In this document: positions 1-7,324 of the stretch, piece after piece
Layout: each line of letters starts with the position of its first letter
Numbering within the stretch: the stretch's first letter is position 1
NCBI RefSeq assembly: GCF_024158605.1
Contig: NZ_JAMZGM010000019.1
Span: 1-54,525 of the forward strand
DNA length: 54,525 bases
Direction of reading: 5' to 3'
Origin: Sebaldella sp. S0638
GTDB taxonomy: Bacteria; Fusobacteriota; Fusobacteriia; Fusobacteriales; Leptotrichiaceae
Program-made: the position numbers and the translations under genes
Notes under the pieces: generated by a model
Told to the model about the DNA's origin: nothing
Databases searched by the model: none
The model's input: the letters and a program-made list of their open reading frames with translations, nothing else

Positions 1-6
1 TTTCAT
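1..6 (-). CDS. 5' end of a gene running off the left edge
   Basis: Only the first two codons (ATG AAA, read leftwards from position 6) are inside the window. The start is supported by a strong Shine-Dalgarno AGGAGG at 20-15 on the minus strand, 8 nt from the ATG. The product cannot be identified. An inverted repeat (ATAAAAAG 35-42 / CTTTTTAT 60-67) lies in its leader and could be a regulatory hairpin, but this AT-rich pairing could also be chance. Confidence 0.6.
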
Positions 7-280
7 AATAAAGTCCTCCTGTTTTTAGTTTATCATAAAAAGATTTTTTTATTTACAGACTTTTTATCACAGGCTCGGGAGAATACGGGAAATGCTGGAT
101 ATAGTTTTGTATATTTTTTTAAAATAATATTTTTTCTCTAAAATTTATAGAATTTTAATTTAAAATATTTTAATTGCATAATTCATCTGAAAAATATTTG
201 AATAAAATTCTTTTCTCTAAAAAGTAGATTATTACAAAATATTTTTTCAGCGTTTCCTATATTCTCTTCCTGAGTAAGAA

Positions 281-326
281 AAATCGTATCACAGACAAAG
301 TCTGACTTGATACGGTTTTTTATTTG
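281..326. terminator. Bidirectional terminator hairpin
   Basis: CGTATCA (285-291) pairs with TGATACG (308-314), with an inner CAGAC/GTCTG pairing. On the plus strand it is followed by GTTTTTTATTT, and on the minus strand by ATTTTTCTT, so it could stop transcription both ways. It separates the hexulose/PTS operon from the left-edge gene. Confidence 0.7.
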
Positions 327-349
327 TAAGGAATAATGCTGTTATTTTA

Positions 350-389
350 AAGAAAAAAGAGAGGTTTTCAAAAATCTGAAAACCTCTCT
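350..389 (-). terminator. Terminator of the RpiR/PTS/transketolase operon
   Basis: AGAGAGGTTTTCA pairs with TGAAAACCTCTCT across a 6-nt loop. On the minus strand the stem is followed by CTTTTTTCTT. It begins 7 bp after the stop codon of the last operon gene. Confidence 0.88.
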
Positions 390-395
390 GTATAT

Positions 396-1241
396 TTAGG
401 ATTTATATTTAGCAAGATATTCTTCACGGTCGGAATTATACTTGTAAACATTTCTTTTTTCATCTTTTGAAAATAGCAAGAGCAGTAAATCAATAATAGC
501 CATATGACACATTCTTGTGGAACTGAAAGCCTCAAAAAATATTTTTTCACTTGTAACACTTGTTAATACGAAATCAGCTAACTTGGCGAGTGGTGACTTC
601 AGATAACTTGTTATTGCTATAATGGTAGCTCCTTTTTCTTTGGCAATTTCAGCAACATCTACTATCATATTTGTACTTCCTGAATTGGAAATTATCAGGC
701 AGACATCATTTTCCTTAAGACAGAATGCCGAATTGATCTGCATTTCCGGTGTGACATTGGCAATTGTTTTGATTCCGCATTGATTAAACTGATATGCGGC
801 AAATATAGCAATAGGATTAGTATTTCCAGCTCCGAATAAATACATAGTCTCACAATTGCTGATAGCAGCAATAGATTTTTTCACTGTTTCAGGATCAAGC
901 AGATTTGAGCAGCGTTTAATTTCTTCCATTTTATACATAAAAATATTATGAATAGAATCTTCCATATTATTAAGATCAATATCCGTAGAAAAATCTTTCT
1001 CAGGGTCAATTGTATCTTTGGCAAGAGAAATTTTAAAATGGTAAAAACCTTTGAAACCAGCCTTTTTACAAAATCTCATAATAGTTGCTTCACTCACGTT
1101 ACTGCTGTCAGCCAGATCACTGACACTCATATCTATTACCTTTTTATGATTTTTTAGTATATATTCTGCAACTTTTTTTTCTTGTTCAAATAAATCGGGA
1201 TAGATATTTTCTACTGCGGACAAAGTATTTATTTGTGACAT
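396..1241 (-). CDS. RpiR/MurR-family transcriptional regulator
   Basis: This 281-aa protein has the two-domain layout of RpiR-family sugar-phosphate regulators. An N-terminal helix-turn-helix sits at about residues 38-60, containing SDLADSSNVSEATIMRFCKK. A C-terminal SIS (sugar isomerase) domain spans about 125-255, with the phosphosugar-binding loop SNSGST at 185-190. An AAGGAGG ribosome site lies 6 nt before the ATG. It is the last gene of the operon, 69 bp after the PTS gene. RpiR regulators usually sense the phosphosugar handled by the neighbouring enzymes, so it probably controls this operon through the palindromes at 5148-5286. That is inference; the sensed sugar is unknown. Confidence 0.93.
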   Translation of the reverse strand: MSQINTLSAVENIYPDLFEQEKKVAEYILKNHKKVIDMSVSDLADSSNVSEATIMRFCKKAGFKGFYHFKISLAKDTIDPEKDFSTDIDLNNMEDSIHNIFMYKMEEIKRCSNLLDPETVKKSIAAISNCETMYLFGAGNTNPIAIFAAYQFNQCGIKTIANVTPEMQINSAFCLKENDVCLIISNSGSTNMIVDVAEIAKEKGATIIAITSYLKSPLAKLADFVLTSVTSEKIFFEAFSSTRMCHMAIIDLLLLLFSKDEKRNVYKYNSDREEYLAKYKS

Positions 1242-1274
1242 GGAAAACCTCCTTAAAATTCTGCCTTTTTATGT

Positions 1275-1304
1275 ATTATACTACATTTATGACTAAATAT
1301 GTAG
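1275..1304 (-). promoter_or_regulatory. Possible internal promoter with inverted repeat
   Basis: A minus-strand TATAAT (1280-1275) sits in the gap before the regulator gene. It is next to an imperfect inverted repeat, CTACATTTA / TAAATATGTAG, at 1281-1304. The -35 (TACATA) is poor, so this is only a candidate for separate expression of the regulator. Confidence 0.3.
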
Positions 1305-1310
1305 AGACTT

Positions 1311-2780
1311 TTATAATACTTCTTTTATCTCATCACGAATATTTGCTGATTTTCCGCCGAAAATTACCTGAACACCGCCTCCGCCTAGTTTTACAAGTCC
1401 GGCGGCTCCCAGTTCTTTTAGTCTTTTATCATTTACTTTGGTGTCATCTTTTACTGCAACACGCAGTCTACTCGCACAGGCATCAACTGTTTCTATATTA
1501 TCTTTTCCTCCCAAAGCGTCAATCACATGATATGCTCTGTCAGTACCTGTCCCGTCTTTTGAAAGTTCTATAGTTTCGTCTTCTCTTCCCGGCGATTTCA
1601 GATTAAACTTACGAATCAAAAAACGAAATAAGAAATAATAAATAGCAGCATACACTGCACCGGCAACAATAACAAGCCACCATGCTGTTCTGCCCGGAAA
1701 GACACCATTTAGCAGAAAGTCAATTAGTCCGGCAGCAAAAGGATGACCTATATGAACTCCGAGAATATTCATTACGACAAAACTTGAGGCATATAGAAAG
1801 CAATGGACAACATATAATAACGGAGCACTGAATAAAAAAGCATATTCAAGAGGTTCTGTAATACCTGTAACAAAAGTAGTCAAAGCTCCTGATAACAGTA
1901 ACCCCTTTATAAGTCTCTTATTTTTCGGTTTTGCTTCATGATACATAGCTAATGCCGCAGCAGGCAGTGCAAACATCATAATAGGAAAACGTCCTGTCAT
2001 AAATAGCCCTGCAGTTAGCGGAACCCCGTCTTTTAACTGGGCAAAAAATACAGGAATATCCCCGGTAACAATTTGACCTGATTTAGTAACATATTCTCCG
2101 AAGTTATAGTAAAAAGGAACATTCCAGATATGATGAAGTCCTGTCGGGATTAAACAACGTTCACCAAAAGCATACACAAAAGAAGCAATATTAGCATTCG
2201 CCCCGTCAGCTGTTACAATACTTGATAATGTACTGAGTCCGTTTTGCACAGGCATCCAGACAATAGGAAGTATATAACCGAGAAGCAGTGATATAGCTGC
2301 AACTAAAATAGGAACAAGTCTTTTTCCATTAAAGAATGCCAAAAAAGAAGGCAGTTCTGTTCTATGAAATTTTTTAAATACAACAACTGTTATCAAAGCT
2401 ATTATCATTCCGCCTAAAACACCAGTCTGTAATGTATCAATTCCCAATATAGCAGCGTATCTTCCGCTGCCATCGGAAACCATTTCAGGAGTTACTGCTA
2501 AATGAACCCCCATAGCAACATTCAGCATCAAATATCCTGTAATAACAGACAAAGCAGAAGAGCCTTCGTCTGTGAGACCAATAGCAATCCCCACTCCGAA
2601 TAATAACGGGAGGTTACCAAAGACAATACCTCCGCATTGTGCTAAAATAGGAATATTAAAACTGATACCAATAGCTAGACAAATACCTGCTGCTGGCAGA
2701 ATAGCCAACGGCAGCATAAGAGCCATGGAAAGTTTTTGTAATTGCTTAAAATTTATTTTTCTTCTTATTTTTGTTAACAT
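1311..2780 (-). CDS. PTS transporter subunit EIICB, glucose/maltose/GlcNAc family
   Basis: This 489-aa membrane permease imports a sugar and phosphorylates it using phosphate from HPr/EIIA. The EIIC domain (about 1-390) is a multi-span hydrophobic protein with glucose-family signatures: GLTDEGSSALSVITGY, the GLHHIWNVPFYY loop, and ITEPLEYAFLF, where the conserved Glu lies. The EIIB domain follows at about 417-489, with the phosphorylated cysteine at Cys435 in DACASRLRV. No EIIA domain is fused or encoded nearby, so a general EIIA must be supplied elsewhere. A GGAGG site lies 6 nt before ATG. It is 16 bp downstream of the transketolase C-subunit gene and so in the same operon. The substrate cannot be read from the sequence; the neighbours suggest a hexose entering as a 6-phosphate. 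Confidence 0.92.
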   Translation of the reverse strand: MLTKIRRKINFKQLQKLSMALMLPLAILPAAGICLAIGISFNIPILAQCGGIVFGNLPLLFGVGIAIGLTDEGSSALSVITGYLMLNVAMGVHLAVTPEMVSDGSGRYAAILGIDTLQTGVLGGMIIALITVVVFKKFHRTELPSFLAFFNGKRLVPILVAAISLLLGYILPIVWMPVQNGLSTLSSIVTADGANANIASFVYAFGERCLIPTGLHHIWNVPFYYNFGEYVTKSGQIVTGDIPVFFAQLKDGVPLTAGLFMTGRFPIMMFALPAAALAMYHEAKPKNKRLIKGLLLSGALTTFVTGITEPLEYAFLFSAPLLYVVHCFLYASSFVVMNILGVHIGHPFAAGLIDFLLNGVFPGRTAWWLVIVAGAVYAAIYYFLFRFLIRKFNLKSPGREDETIELSKDGTGTDRAYHVIDALGGKDNIETVDACASRLRVAVKDDTKVNDKRLKELGAAGLVKLGGGGVQVIFGGKSANIRDEIKEVL

Positions 2781-2796
2781 TTATTACCTCCAAGAG

Positions 2797-3714
2797 TTAT
2801 ATTTTTCTCACTGATTCAACAATAGCGTCTACTGTTAATCCGTATTCTTGATGTAATAGCTCAGGAGTACCGGATTTTCCGAAACAATCTTTAACCCCGA
2901 TCATGTCTATTTTAACAGGGTAAACTTTTGACAGCAGTTCACTCACTGCACTTCCTAATCCCCCAATAATGTTGTGTTCTTCAACAGTAACTATTTTGCC
3001 TGTTTCTTTGGCTGCTTTGATAATTAATTTTTCATCCAGCGGTTTGATTGTGGAAATATTAATGATTTTAACATTTATACCATCTTTTTCCAATATTTTT
3101 GAAGCTTCAAGGGCTTTGGCTACCATTAATCCAGTTGCAATAACTGTTATATCAGTACCTTCTTTTATTACTTCACCTTTCCCTATTTCGAACTTATAGT
3201 TTTCATCATGTATAGTAGGTGTTGGAACTCTGCTTAAACGTAAGTATACTGGTCCCTTATATTCGGCAGATGCAAGAACTGCAAGTCTGGCTTCTACATC
3301 ATCAGACGGATGAATTACAGTCATATTAGGCAGACTTCTCATTAATGCTATATCCTCCACAGCCTGATGAGTTCCGCCGTCTTCACCCACGCTTATTCCT
3401 GAATGAGTTCCGACTATTTTGACATTTAGTCCGGGATAACATACAGAATTTCTTATTTGGTCAAAAGCTCTCCCTGTAGCAAATACTGCAAAAGTACTTG
3501 CAAAGGGGATTTTGCCACATGTGGATAATCCGGCAGCAGTACCGATCATATCTGCTTCGGCTATTCCCATATTAAAAAATCTTTCGGGACACTTTTTTTG
3601 AAAATTCAGAGACTTTGTTGCATGTGCCAGATCGGCATCCAGAACAACTATATCTTCGTTTTCAATTAGTTCGACAAGTGTATTCCCATAGGCTTCTCTT
3701 GTAGCTAAATTCAT
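2797..3714 (-). CDS. Transketolase, C-terminal subunit
   Basis: This 305-aa protein matches the pyrimidine-binding plus C-terminal domains of transketolase, the half that partners the N-terminal TPP-binding subunit. The catalytic Glu that activates TPP is at about Glu53 in MGIAEADMIGTAAGLS. The middle GEDGGTHQAVEDIALMRSLP and the C-terminal VEEHNIIGGLGSAVSELL are typical of the family. Its ATG overlaps the stop of the N-subunit gene by one base (TAATG), so the two halves are translationally coupled and probably made in equal amounts. Split transketolases are common in anaerobes and archaea and often belong to catabolic operons rather than central metabolism. Confidence 0.95.
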   Translation of the reverse strand: MNLATREAYGNTLVELIENEDIVVLDADLAHATKSLNFQKKCPERFFNMGIAEADMIGTAAGLSTCGKIPFASTFAVFATGRAFDQIRNSVCYPGLNVKIVGTHSGISVGEDGGTHQAVEDIALMRSLPNMTVIHPSDDVEARLAVLASAEYKGPVYLRLSRVPTPTIHDENYKFEIGKGEVIKEGTDITVIATGLMVAKALEASKILEKDGINVKIINISTIKPLDEKLIIKAAKETGKIVTVEEHNIIGGLGSAVSELLSKVYPVKIDMIGVKDCFGKSGTPELLHQEYGLTVDAIVESVRKI

Positions 3715-4523
3715 TATTTTTCACCTCTCAGTTCGTTTAATGCAAGTTCGCATTGTTCTGCATTAGGAGCGGTACCATGCCATGAACCGTTATTCTCCAT
3801 AAATGAAACCCCTTTACCTTTAATTGTTTTGGCTATGATTATTGTCGGTTTTTCTTTGGAAGTTCTGGCTTTATCTATAGCAGAAGAAATTTCATCGGTA
3901 TTATGACCGTCAATTGTGATAGTATTCCAGCCAAATGCTTCAAATTTTTTATCAATAGGTGAGACTCCCATAACTTCATCATTGGTACCGTCAATCTGTA
4001 AACCGTTATAATCAAGAATAGCTATTACATTATTGAGTTTATAATGTGAAGATGACATAGCAGCTTCCCATATTTGTCCTTCCTGTATTTCTCCGTCACC
4101 TAATATTACAAAAACATTATATGACTTGTTATTAAGTTTTCCAGCTATTGCCATTCCATTTCCTATACTCAATCCCTGTCCCAGTGAACCTGTGGATACA
4201 TCAACTCCGGGAGTAGATTTCATATCAGGATGGCCTTGAAGCATATGTTTATTTTTTCGTAGTTTTGATAATTCTTCATGCGGGAAGTAGCCTTTTTCAG
4301 CTAAAACGGCATATAATGCCGGAGCGGCATGTCCTTTTGACAAAACAAGTCTGTCACGTTCTGACCAATTGGGATTTTTTGGATTAATGTTCATTTTTTC
4401 AAAATAAAGAACTGCCAAAATATCAATTAGTGATAATGAACCGCCGGGATGTCCCGATTTAGCTTCAGTAATAGATTTTATTATATTGATTCTCATATTT
4501 TTTCTTAATTCTTCTAACTTCAT
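3714..4523 (-). CDS. Transketolase, N-terminal subunit
   Basis: This 269-aa protein is the TPP/Mg-binding half of transketolase. His25 (AKSGHPGGSLS) and His65 (LSKGHAAPALYAVL) are conserved active-site histidines. The TPP motif runs from GDGEIQEGQIWEA (about 142-154) to the Asn of DYNGLQ (about 173). It is 11 bp downstream of the hexuloisomerase gene and overlaps the C-subunit gene by one base. With its partner it would move a two-carbon unit between ketose and aldose phosphates in the cytoplasm. In this operon it probably carries fructose-6-phosphate or a related ketose phosphate into pentose-phosphate intermediates. Confidence 0.95.
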   Translation of the reverse strand: MKLEELRKNMRINIIKSITEAKSGHPGGSLSLIDILAVLYFEKMNINPKNPNWSERDRLVLSKGHAAPALYAVLAEKGYFPHEELSKLRKNKHMLQGHPDMKSTPGVDVSTGSLGQGLSIGNGMAIAGKLNNKSYNVFVILGDGEIQEGQIWEAAMSSSHYKLNNVIAILDYNGLQIDGTNDEVMGVSPIDKKFEAFGWNTITIDGHNTDEISSAIDKARTSKEKPTIIIAKTIKGKGVSFMENNGSWHGTAPNAEQCELALNELRGEK

Positions 4524-4534
4524 ATTATTCCTTT

Positions 4535-5092
4535 CTATTCTAAATTAGAATGCTTTTTAAACATTTCTTCGTTATTTTTACCGGAAGTATCTATTAATGC
4601 CAATATAATTGAGTCAAAAATCAAAAGCAGACTTTGTTCATATAATGAAGCCATTGGCTGCACTGATGTGAATGTACTTTCTGATTTTATTTTTCCTGGT
4701 GCAGGAATAATAACACTTACATCAGCTGTTTTAGTGATTGAGGAATGTGGAGCACCAGTAAATGCAAGTACCTTACCGCCAAAATTTTTAGCTTTTTCAG
4801 CCATTTGCAAAAATTGTTTTGTTTCACCCGAACCGCTTGTTATTATTAATAAATCCCCGTTTTCAAAATTTGGTGTTATTGTTTCACCAATAACAAATGA
4901 GTCTTTTTCCATATGCATTAGCCGCATAGCAAGTGATTTCGCCATAAATCCCGCTCTTCCGAGACCTAATACAAAAACTTTGTCCGCGTTATTAATAAGA
5001 TTTATTGCATCCGCACAGCTGCTGCTATCCACGGCATTCAGAGAGTAGTTAAGTTCTTCTATAATTGTATTCTCATATTTTCTGAAATTCAT
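4535..5092 (-). CDS. hxlB: SIS-domain isomerase, 6-phospho-3-hexuloisomerase-like
   Basis: This 185-aa protein is a single SIS domain and matches the size and layout of 6-phospho-3-hexuloisomerase (PHI). That enzyme interconverts D-arabino-3-hexulose-6-phosphate and fructose-6-phosphate. It has the GLGRAG loop near residue 45, the phosphosugar loop TSGSGET at about 85-91 and the QPMASLYEQSLLL segment, with a candidate catalytic Glu at about 152. An AAAGGAG site lies 9 nt before ATG. It is the first gene of the operon. The usual partner, hexulose-6-phosphate synthase, is not in the window. The real substrate may therefore be another ketose or aldose 6-phosphate brought in by the linked PTS; the family call is firm, the reaction less so. 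Confidence 0.85.
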   Translation of the reverse strand: MNFRKYENTIIEELNYSLNAVDSSSCADAINLINNADKVFVLGLGRAGFMAKSLAMRLMHMEKDSFVIGETITPNFENGDLLIITSGSGETKQFLQMAEKAKNFGGKVLAFTGAPHSSITKTADVSVIIPAPGKIKSESTFTSVQPMASLYEQSLLLIFDSIILALIDTSGKNNEEMFKKHSNLE

Positions 5093-5147
5093 TAAAATAA
5101 TCTCCTTTCAATTTTAAAAAATAAAATTTCATATACCGGTATATGGC

Positions 5148-5160
5148 GAAATAAAATTTC
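5148..5160. promoter_or_regulatory. Palindromic operator 1 (GAAATAAAATTTC)
   Basis: This is a perfect inverted repeat, GAAAT-AAA-ATTTC. It sits a few bases downstream of the predicted transcription start, where a bound repressor would block elongation. A partial copy (AAAATAAAATTTC) lies at 5118-5130. The RpiR-family product of this operon is the likely ligand (inference). Confidence 0.65.
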
Positions 5161-5170
5161 TTTATGATAC

Positions 5171-5198
5171 ATTATACCGTATAAAAATTTTTTGTCAA
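5171..5198 (-). promoter_or_regulatory. Promoter of the hxlB-transketolase-PTS operon
   Basis: On the minus strand, TTGACA (5198-5193), a 16-nt spacer and TATAAT (5176-5171) make a near-consensus sigma-70 promoter. The predicted start is near 5164, giving a leader of about 70 nt. Palindromes flank it: one just downstream of the start site and one just upstream of the -35. Confidence 0.85.
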
Positions 5199-5206
5199 TA
5201 GTTATA

Positions 5207-5221
5207 CGAAATTTTATTTTT
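5207..5221. promoter_or_regulatory. Operator 2, one degenerate arm
   Basis: CGAAAT-TTT-ATTTTT matches the other sites in its left arm and partly in its right arm. It lies about 9 bp upstream of the operon -35, so sites 1 and 2 bracket the promoter. Confidence 0.5.
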
Positions 5222-5271
5222 TTGTTTTTGCATTATTTTATTGTATTTGTTTTGTTTTTATGTCATTTATA

Positions 5272-5308
5272 CGAAATTTTATTTCGTGACAAAAAAAGCT
5301 TATATAAT
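5272..5308. promoter_or_regulatory. Operator 3 beside a plus-strand -10 box
   Basis: CGAAAT-TTT-ATTTCG at 5272-5286 is a perfect 15-bp palindrome and the best copy in the set. It occupies the -35 position of a plus-strand TATAAT at 5303-5308, which would start transcription toward the small gene at 5390. No consensus -35 is present, as expected for a promoter that depends on, or is blocked by, a protein bound there. Confidence 0.55.
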
Positions 5309-5389
5309 TATCAAACAGACTTGTATCTAAAGATTCAGTATGTTATTATTTTTTATATAAATTTGGGAATATACAGGAAAGGATGATAT

Positions 5390-5626
5390 ATGATTGTGGA
5401 AATTGATGGGTATGAAACAGAAGCTTTTGTTTCCGGAAAAAAATGTTCGGCAGGGCAACTTCTCTGGCAGATGAAAAAAGTTATTGAACATACAGAGGAT
5501 CACAGGCATTTTACTTCGCTGTTCTGTCTTATGTTCGGATATGACCGGATTATATATTCTGATGAGATATCGGCTGATTTTGTAATAGATATAGATACTT
5601 ACAGAGTATATAAACCCGTATATTAA
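5390..5626 (+). CDS. Small hypothetical protein, 78 aa
   Basis: I do not recognise this family. The protein is soluble, with no signal peptide or membrane segment, and mixed in composition (two Cys, several aromatic and acidic residues), unlike AT-rich noise. A GGAAAGGATG-type ribosome site precedes ATG, and a TATAAT with a palindromic operator lies about 85-115 bp upstream. It is divergent from the hexulose/PTS operon and shares its operator region, so it may be co-regulated with sugar use. The gene ends just before a hairpin that lacks a plus-strand T-run. Confidence 0.6.
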   Translation: MIVEIDGYETEAFVSGKKCSAGQLLWQMKKVIEHTEDHRHFTSLFCLMFGYDRIIYSDEISADFVIDIDTYRVYKPVY

Positions 5627-5632
5627 AAACCA

Positions 5633-5671
5633 CAAAAAAACTGTATTGAAATCTTCACTTTTCAATACAGC
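5633..5671 (-). terminator. Terminator after the first 100-aa membrane paralogue
   Basis: CTGTATTGAA (5641-5650) pairs with TTCAATACAG (5661-5670), plus an inner A-T pair. On the minus strand the stem is followed by seven T (complement of 5633-5639). It serves the minus-strand gene ending at 5686, and may also end the convergent small gene. Confidence 0.85.
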
Positions 5672-5685
5672 CTGTTATGCTTATA

Positions 5686-5985
5686 TTATATAAATAAATT
5701 TCTTTTTTTAGCTTCCCGTCGATATAAATAATATGATGATTTTTGCAGCGTTAATGCTTTTTTGTAGAAAATACCCCCTGTTATAAATGCAACGGGTATA
5801 TTTGGTTTTGCACAGAACTGGCACAGAGCGGCAAGCTTTTCATCACTTATTTTTCCTGAAGCAATTCTTTTTTCTATTTTTTTATTACTGATTTTTATCA
5901 AAAAATCCCAGCATTTACTGAATAAAAAAATAATAAGAACAATTAATATAATAAATATTACAATTGAAAATATTACATGAAACAC
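5686..5985 (-). CDS. Small membrane protein, paralogue 1 of 3
   Basis: This protein of about 99 aa has one strongly hydrophobic N-terminal segment (residues 4-24), then a basic, probably cytoplasmic tail. It shares with the next two genes a core SGKISDEKL...L and then GGIFYKKALTLQ...YLYRREAKKRNLFI. It starts with GTG, chosen because GAGGAG lies 7 nt upstream. It is the most divergent copy and carries two Cys in LCQFCAKPN where the others have a Lys-rich stretch. I know no function for this family; a single-pass anchor with a small conserved tail fits an accessory or immunity-like protein, but nothing proves it. Confidence 0.65.
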   Translation of the reverse strand: MFHVIFSIVIFIILIVLIIFLFSKCWDFLIKISNKKIEKRIASGKISDEKLAALCQFCAKPNIPVAFITGGIFYKKALTLQKSSYYLYRREAKKRNLFI

Positions 5986-6095
5986 TTATTTTCTCCTCTA
6001 TTCTCTCCTATGTGTAATCCGTGGGGATGTTTTAAAATAATTATGATAAATTAAAATTTTCCCCTGTCTAATCCTCGTCTAAAAGGTCTCTTTTA

Positions 6096-6401
6096 TTAAA
6101 TATGAAGATTTCTGTTTGTCATTTCTTCTTCATATATTGCAAAAGCTGCTTTAGGTACTCTCAAATAAAATTTATAAAATATACCGCTCATAAGAATGGC
6201 AAAAATTACATTATCTTTCTGCCATTTTGTTCCTTTGTATAATTTTATTAATTTTTTATCACTGATTTTTCCTGAATCAATTTTTTTCTTCATTCTGTTT
6301 ACAGTTATTCTTGCTAAAAATTCTGTATATTTACTGAATAAAAACATTAAACCAATAATTATTACAGCAAATATTAAAATCGGAATTATTATTTCAAGCA
6401 T
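6096..6401 (-). CDS. Small membrane protein, paralogue 2 of 3
   Basis: This 101-aa protein has a hydrophobic segment at residues 3-22 (IIIPILIFAVIIIGLMFLF), then KYTEFLARI and the family core SGKISDKKLIKLY, ILMSGIFYKFYLRVPKAAF and a C-terminal EEEMTNRNLHI. An upstream ATG at 6416 is in frame. The internal ATG at 6401 is preferred because AAGGAGAG lies just before it, and it gives the same N-terminus as the paralogues. The 110 bp to the next gene downstream lacks a strong terminator, so the two may be cotranscribed. Function unknown. Confidence 0.7.
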   Translation of the reverse strand: MLEIIIPILIFAVIIIGLMFLFSKYTEFLARITVNRMKKKIDSGKISDKKLIKLYKGTKWQKDNVIFAILMSGIFYKFYLRVPKAAFAIYEEEMTNRNLHI

Positions 6402-6706
6402 GTTACTCTCCTTCATTTGTTAATTTTACTATTTCCCGTCTGTTATAAGATCGTAAGAACTCCTGATCTCACAGTCTTAATACATTTCGGTTATGCTAAT
6501 TTGAATACGTTATTGTATACACAAATACATTTGTGGTAAAGAATAAAATATTTAAACTAGGTTATAAGAAACTTCTTTTTTTCCCAAAAATTATAATGAT
6601 GGAAAGATATATTCCAAATAAAAACACTTGTATTTTTTCAGATTAGTCTGAGTATGGATATTTTATCAGTATATAAAGCTGATAAAATACTAAATTAAGT
6701 GTGATA
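6402..6706. other. Intergenic region between membrane paralogues
   Basis: I see no gene in these 305 bp. They hold a perfect palindrome CACAAAT-AC-ATTTGTG at 6520-6535, a possible operator for the downstream paralogue, and the hairpin at 6659-6689. The rest is AT-rich without recognisable signals. Confidence 0.5.
6659..6689. terminator. 11-bp hairpin after paralogue 3
   Basis: TATTTTATCAG (6659-6669) pairs perfectly with CTGATAAAATA (6679-6689) over a 9-nt loop, 17 bp past the stop codon of the 6707-7009 gene. It lacks a clear T-run on either strand, so it could be a weak terminator or an mRNA-stabilising 3' hairpin. Confidence 0.5.
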
Positions 6707-7009
6707 CTAGAAAGGCAGGTTTCTTTTGATCATTTCTTGCTCATACAAATTAAATGCCGCTTGAGGTATTTTTAAATAAGATTTGTAAAATATACCAGAC
6801 ATTAAAATTGCCATTAATTTGTTGTCTTTTTGTTTTTTATATGAGTTATATAATTTTATCAGTTTTTCATCGCTGATTTTACCTGATTCGAGCTTTTTCT
6901 GCAGTTGTTTTGAACTTAATTTTGCTAAAAATTTTGTATATATATTAAACAAAAACATAATTCCGCCGACGATAACGATAAAAAGTATCATTGATACTAA
7001 ATTTTCCAT
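6707..7009 (-). CDS. Small membrane protein, paralogue 3 of 3
   Basis: This 100-aa protein has a hydrophobic segment at residues 5-21 (VSMILFIVIVGGIMFLF), then IYTKFLAKLSSKQLQKKLESGKISDEKL in two conserved parts, ILMSGIFYKSYLKIPQAAF, and a C-terminal YEQEMIKRNLPF. It is very close to the 6096-6401 product over the whole length. AAGGAG lies 10 nt before ATG, and a promoter is visible upstream. It has its own promoter and 3' hairpin, so the copies look like separate tandem units. Function unknown. Confidence 0.7.
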   Translation of the reverse strand: MENLVSMILFIVIVGGIMFLFNIYTKFLAKLSSKQLQKKLESGKISDEKLIKLYNSYKKQKDNKLMAILMSGIFYKSYLKIPQAAFNLYEQEMIKRNLPF

Positions 7010-7324
7010 TATTGGGTCACTCCTTTCTATTGTGCATAATCTTTGACATAATAAATTTTATGTTTTTTAATTTTGTATTTTGTCAAACAATTAATTTTCA
7101 TTATAATAAAATTTTCTGTATATTGCAAGATTTTTTTTGAAAATTTATGTATGTATATAATAAGCATTTTGAAAGATATCTATAAGATGTTACATATAGA
7201 AAATACGAATAAAATATGATAAAATAAATAACAAAACATAAATAATACATTATTTTGAAAATTTATAAATGGTATATAAAAAATTCTTGTACATATGAAT
7301 CTGCTTAAAAAGGAGCTGATGAAA
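7010..7324. other. Divergent intergenic region
   Basis: This is the leader between the minus-strand paralogue 3 and the plus-strand ApbE-Rnf cluster. It contains the minus-strand promoter at 7057-7086. No consensus plus-strand promoter stands out in the AT-rich 7140-7290 stretch; TTGAAA at 7255-7260 has no well-spaced -10. Confidence 0.45.
7057..7086 (-). promoter_or_regulatory. Promoter for paralogue 3
   Basis: On the minus strand, TTGACA (7086-7081) is followed after 18 nt by CATAAA (7062-7057). The predicted start is about 40 nt before the gene. Confidence 0.5.

Larger units (their letters stand above)
7..395. other. Intergenic region with two terminators
   Basis: There is no gene here. 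It holds the leader of the left-edge gene and two Rho-independent hairpins, listed separately. The stretch 100-270 is plain AT-rich sequence in which I see no convincing ORF or RNA. Confidence 0.6.
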
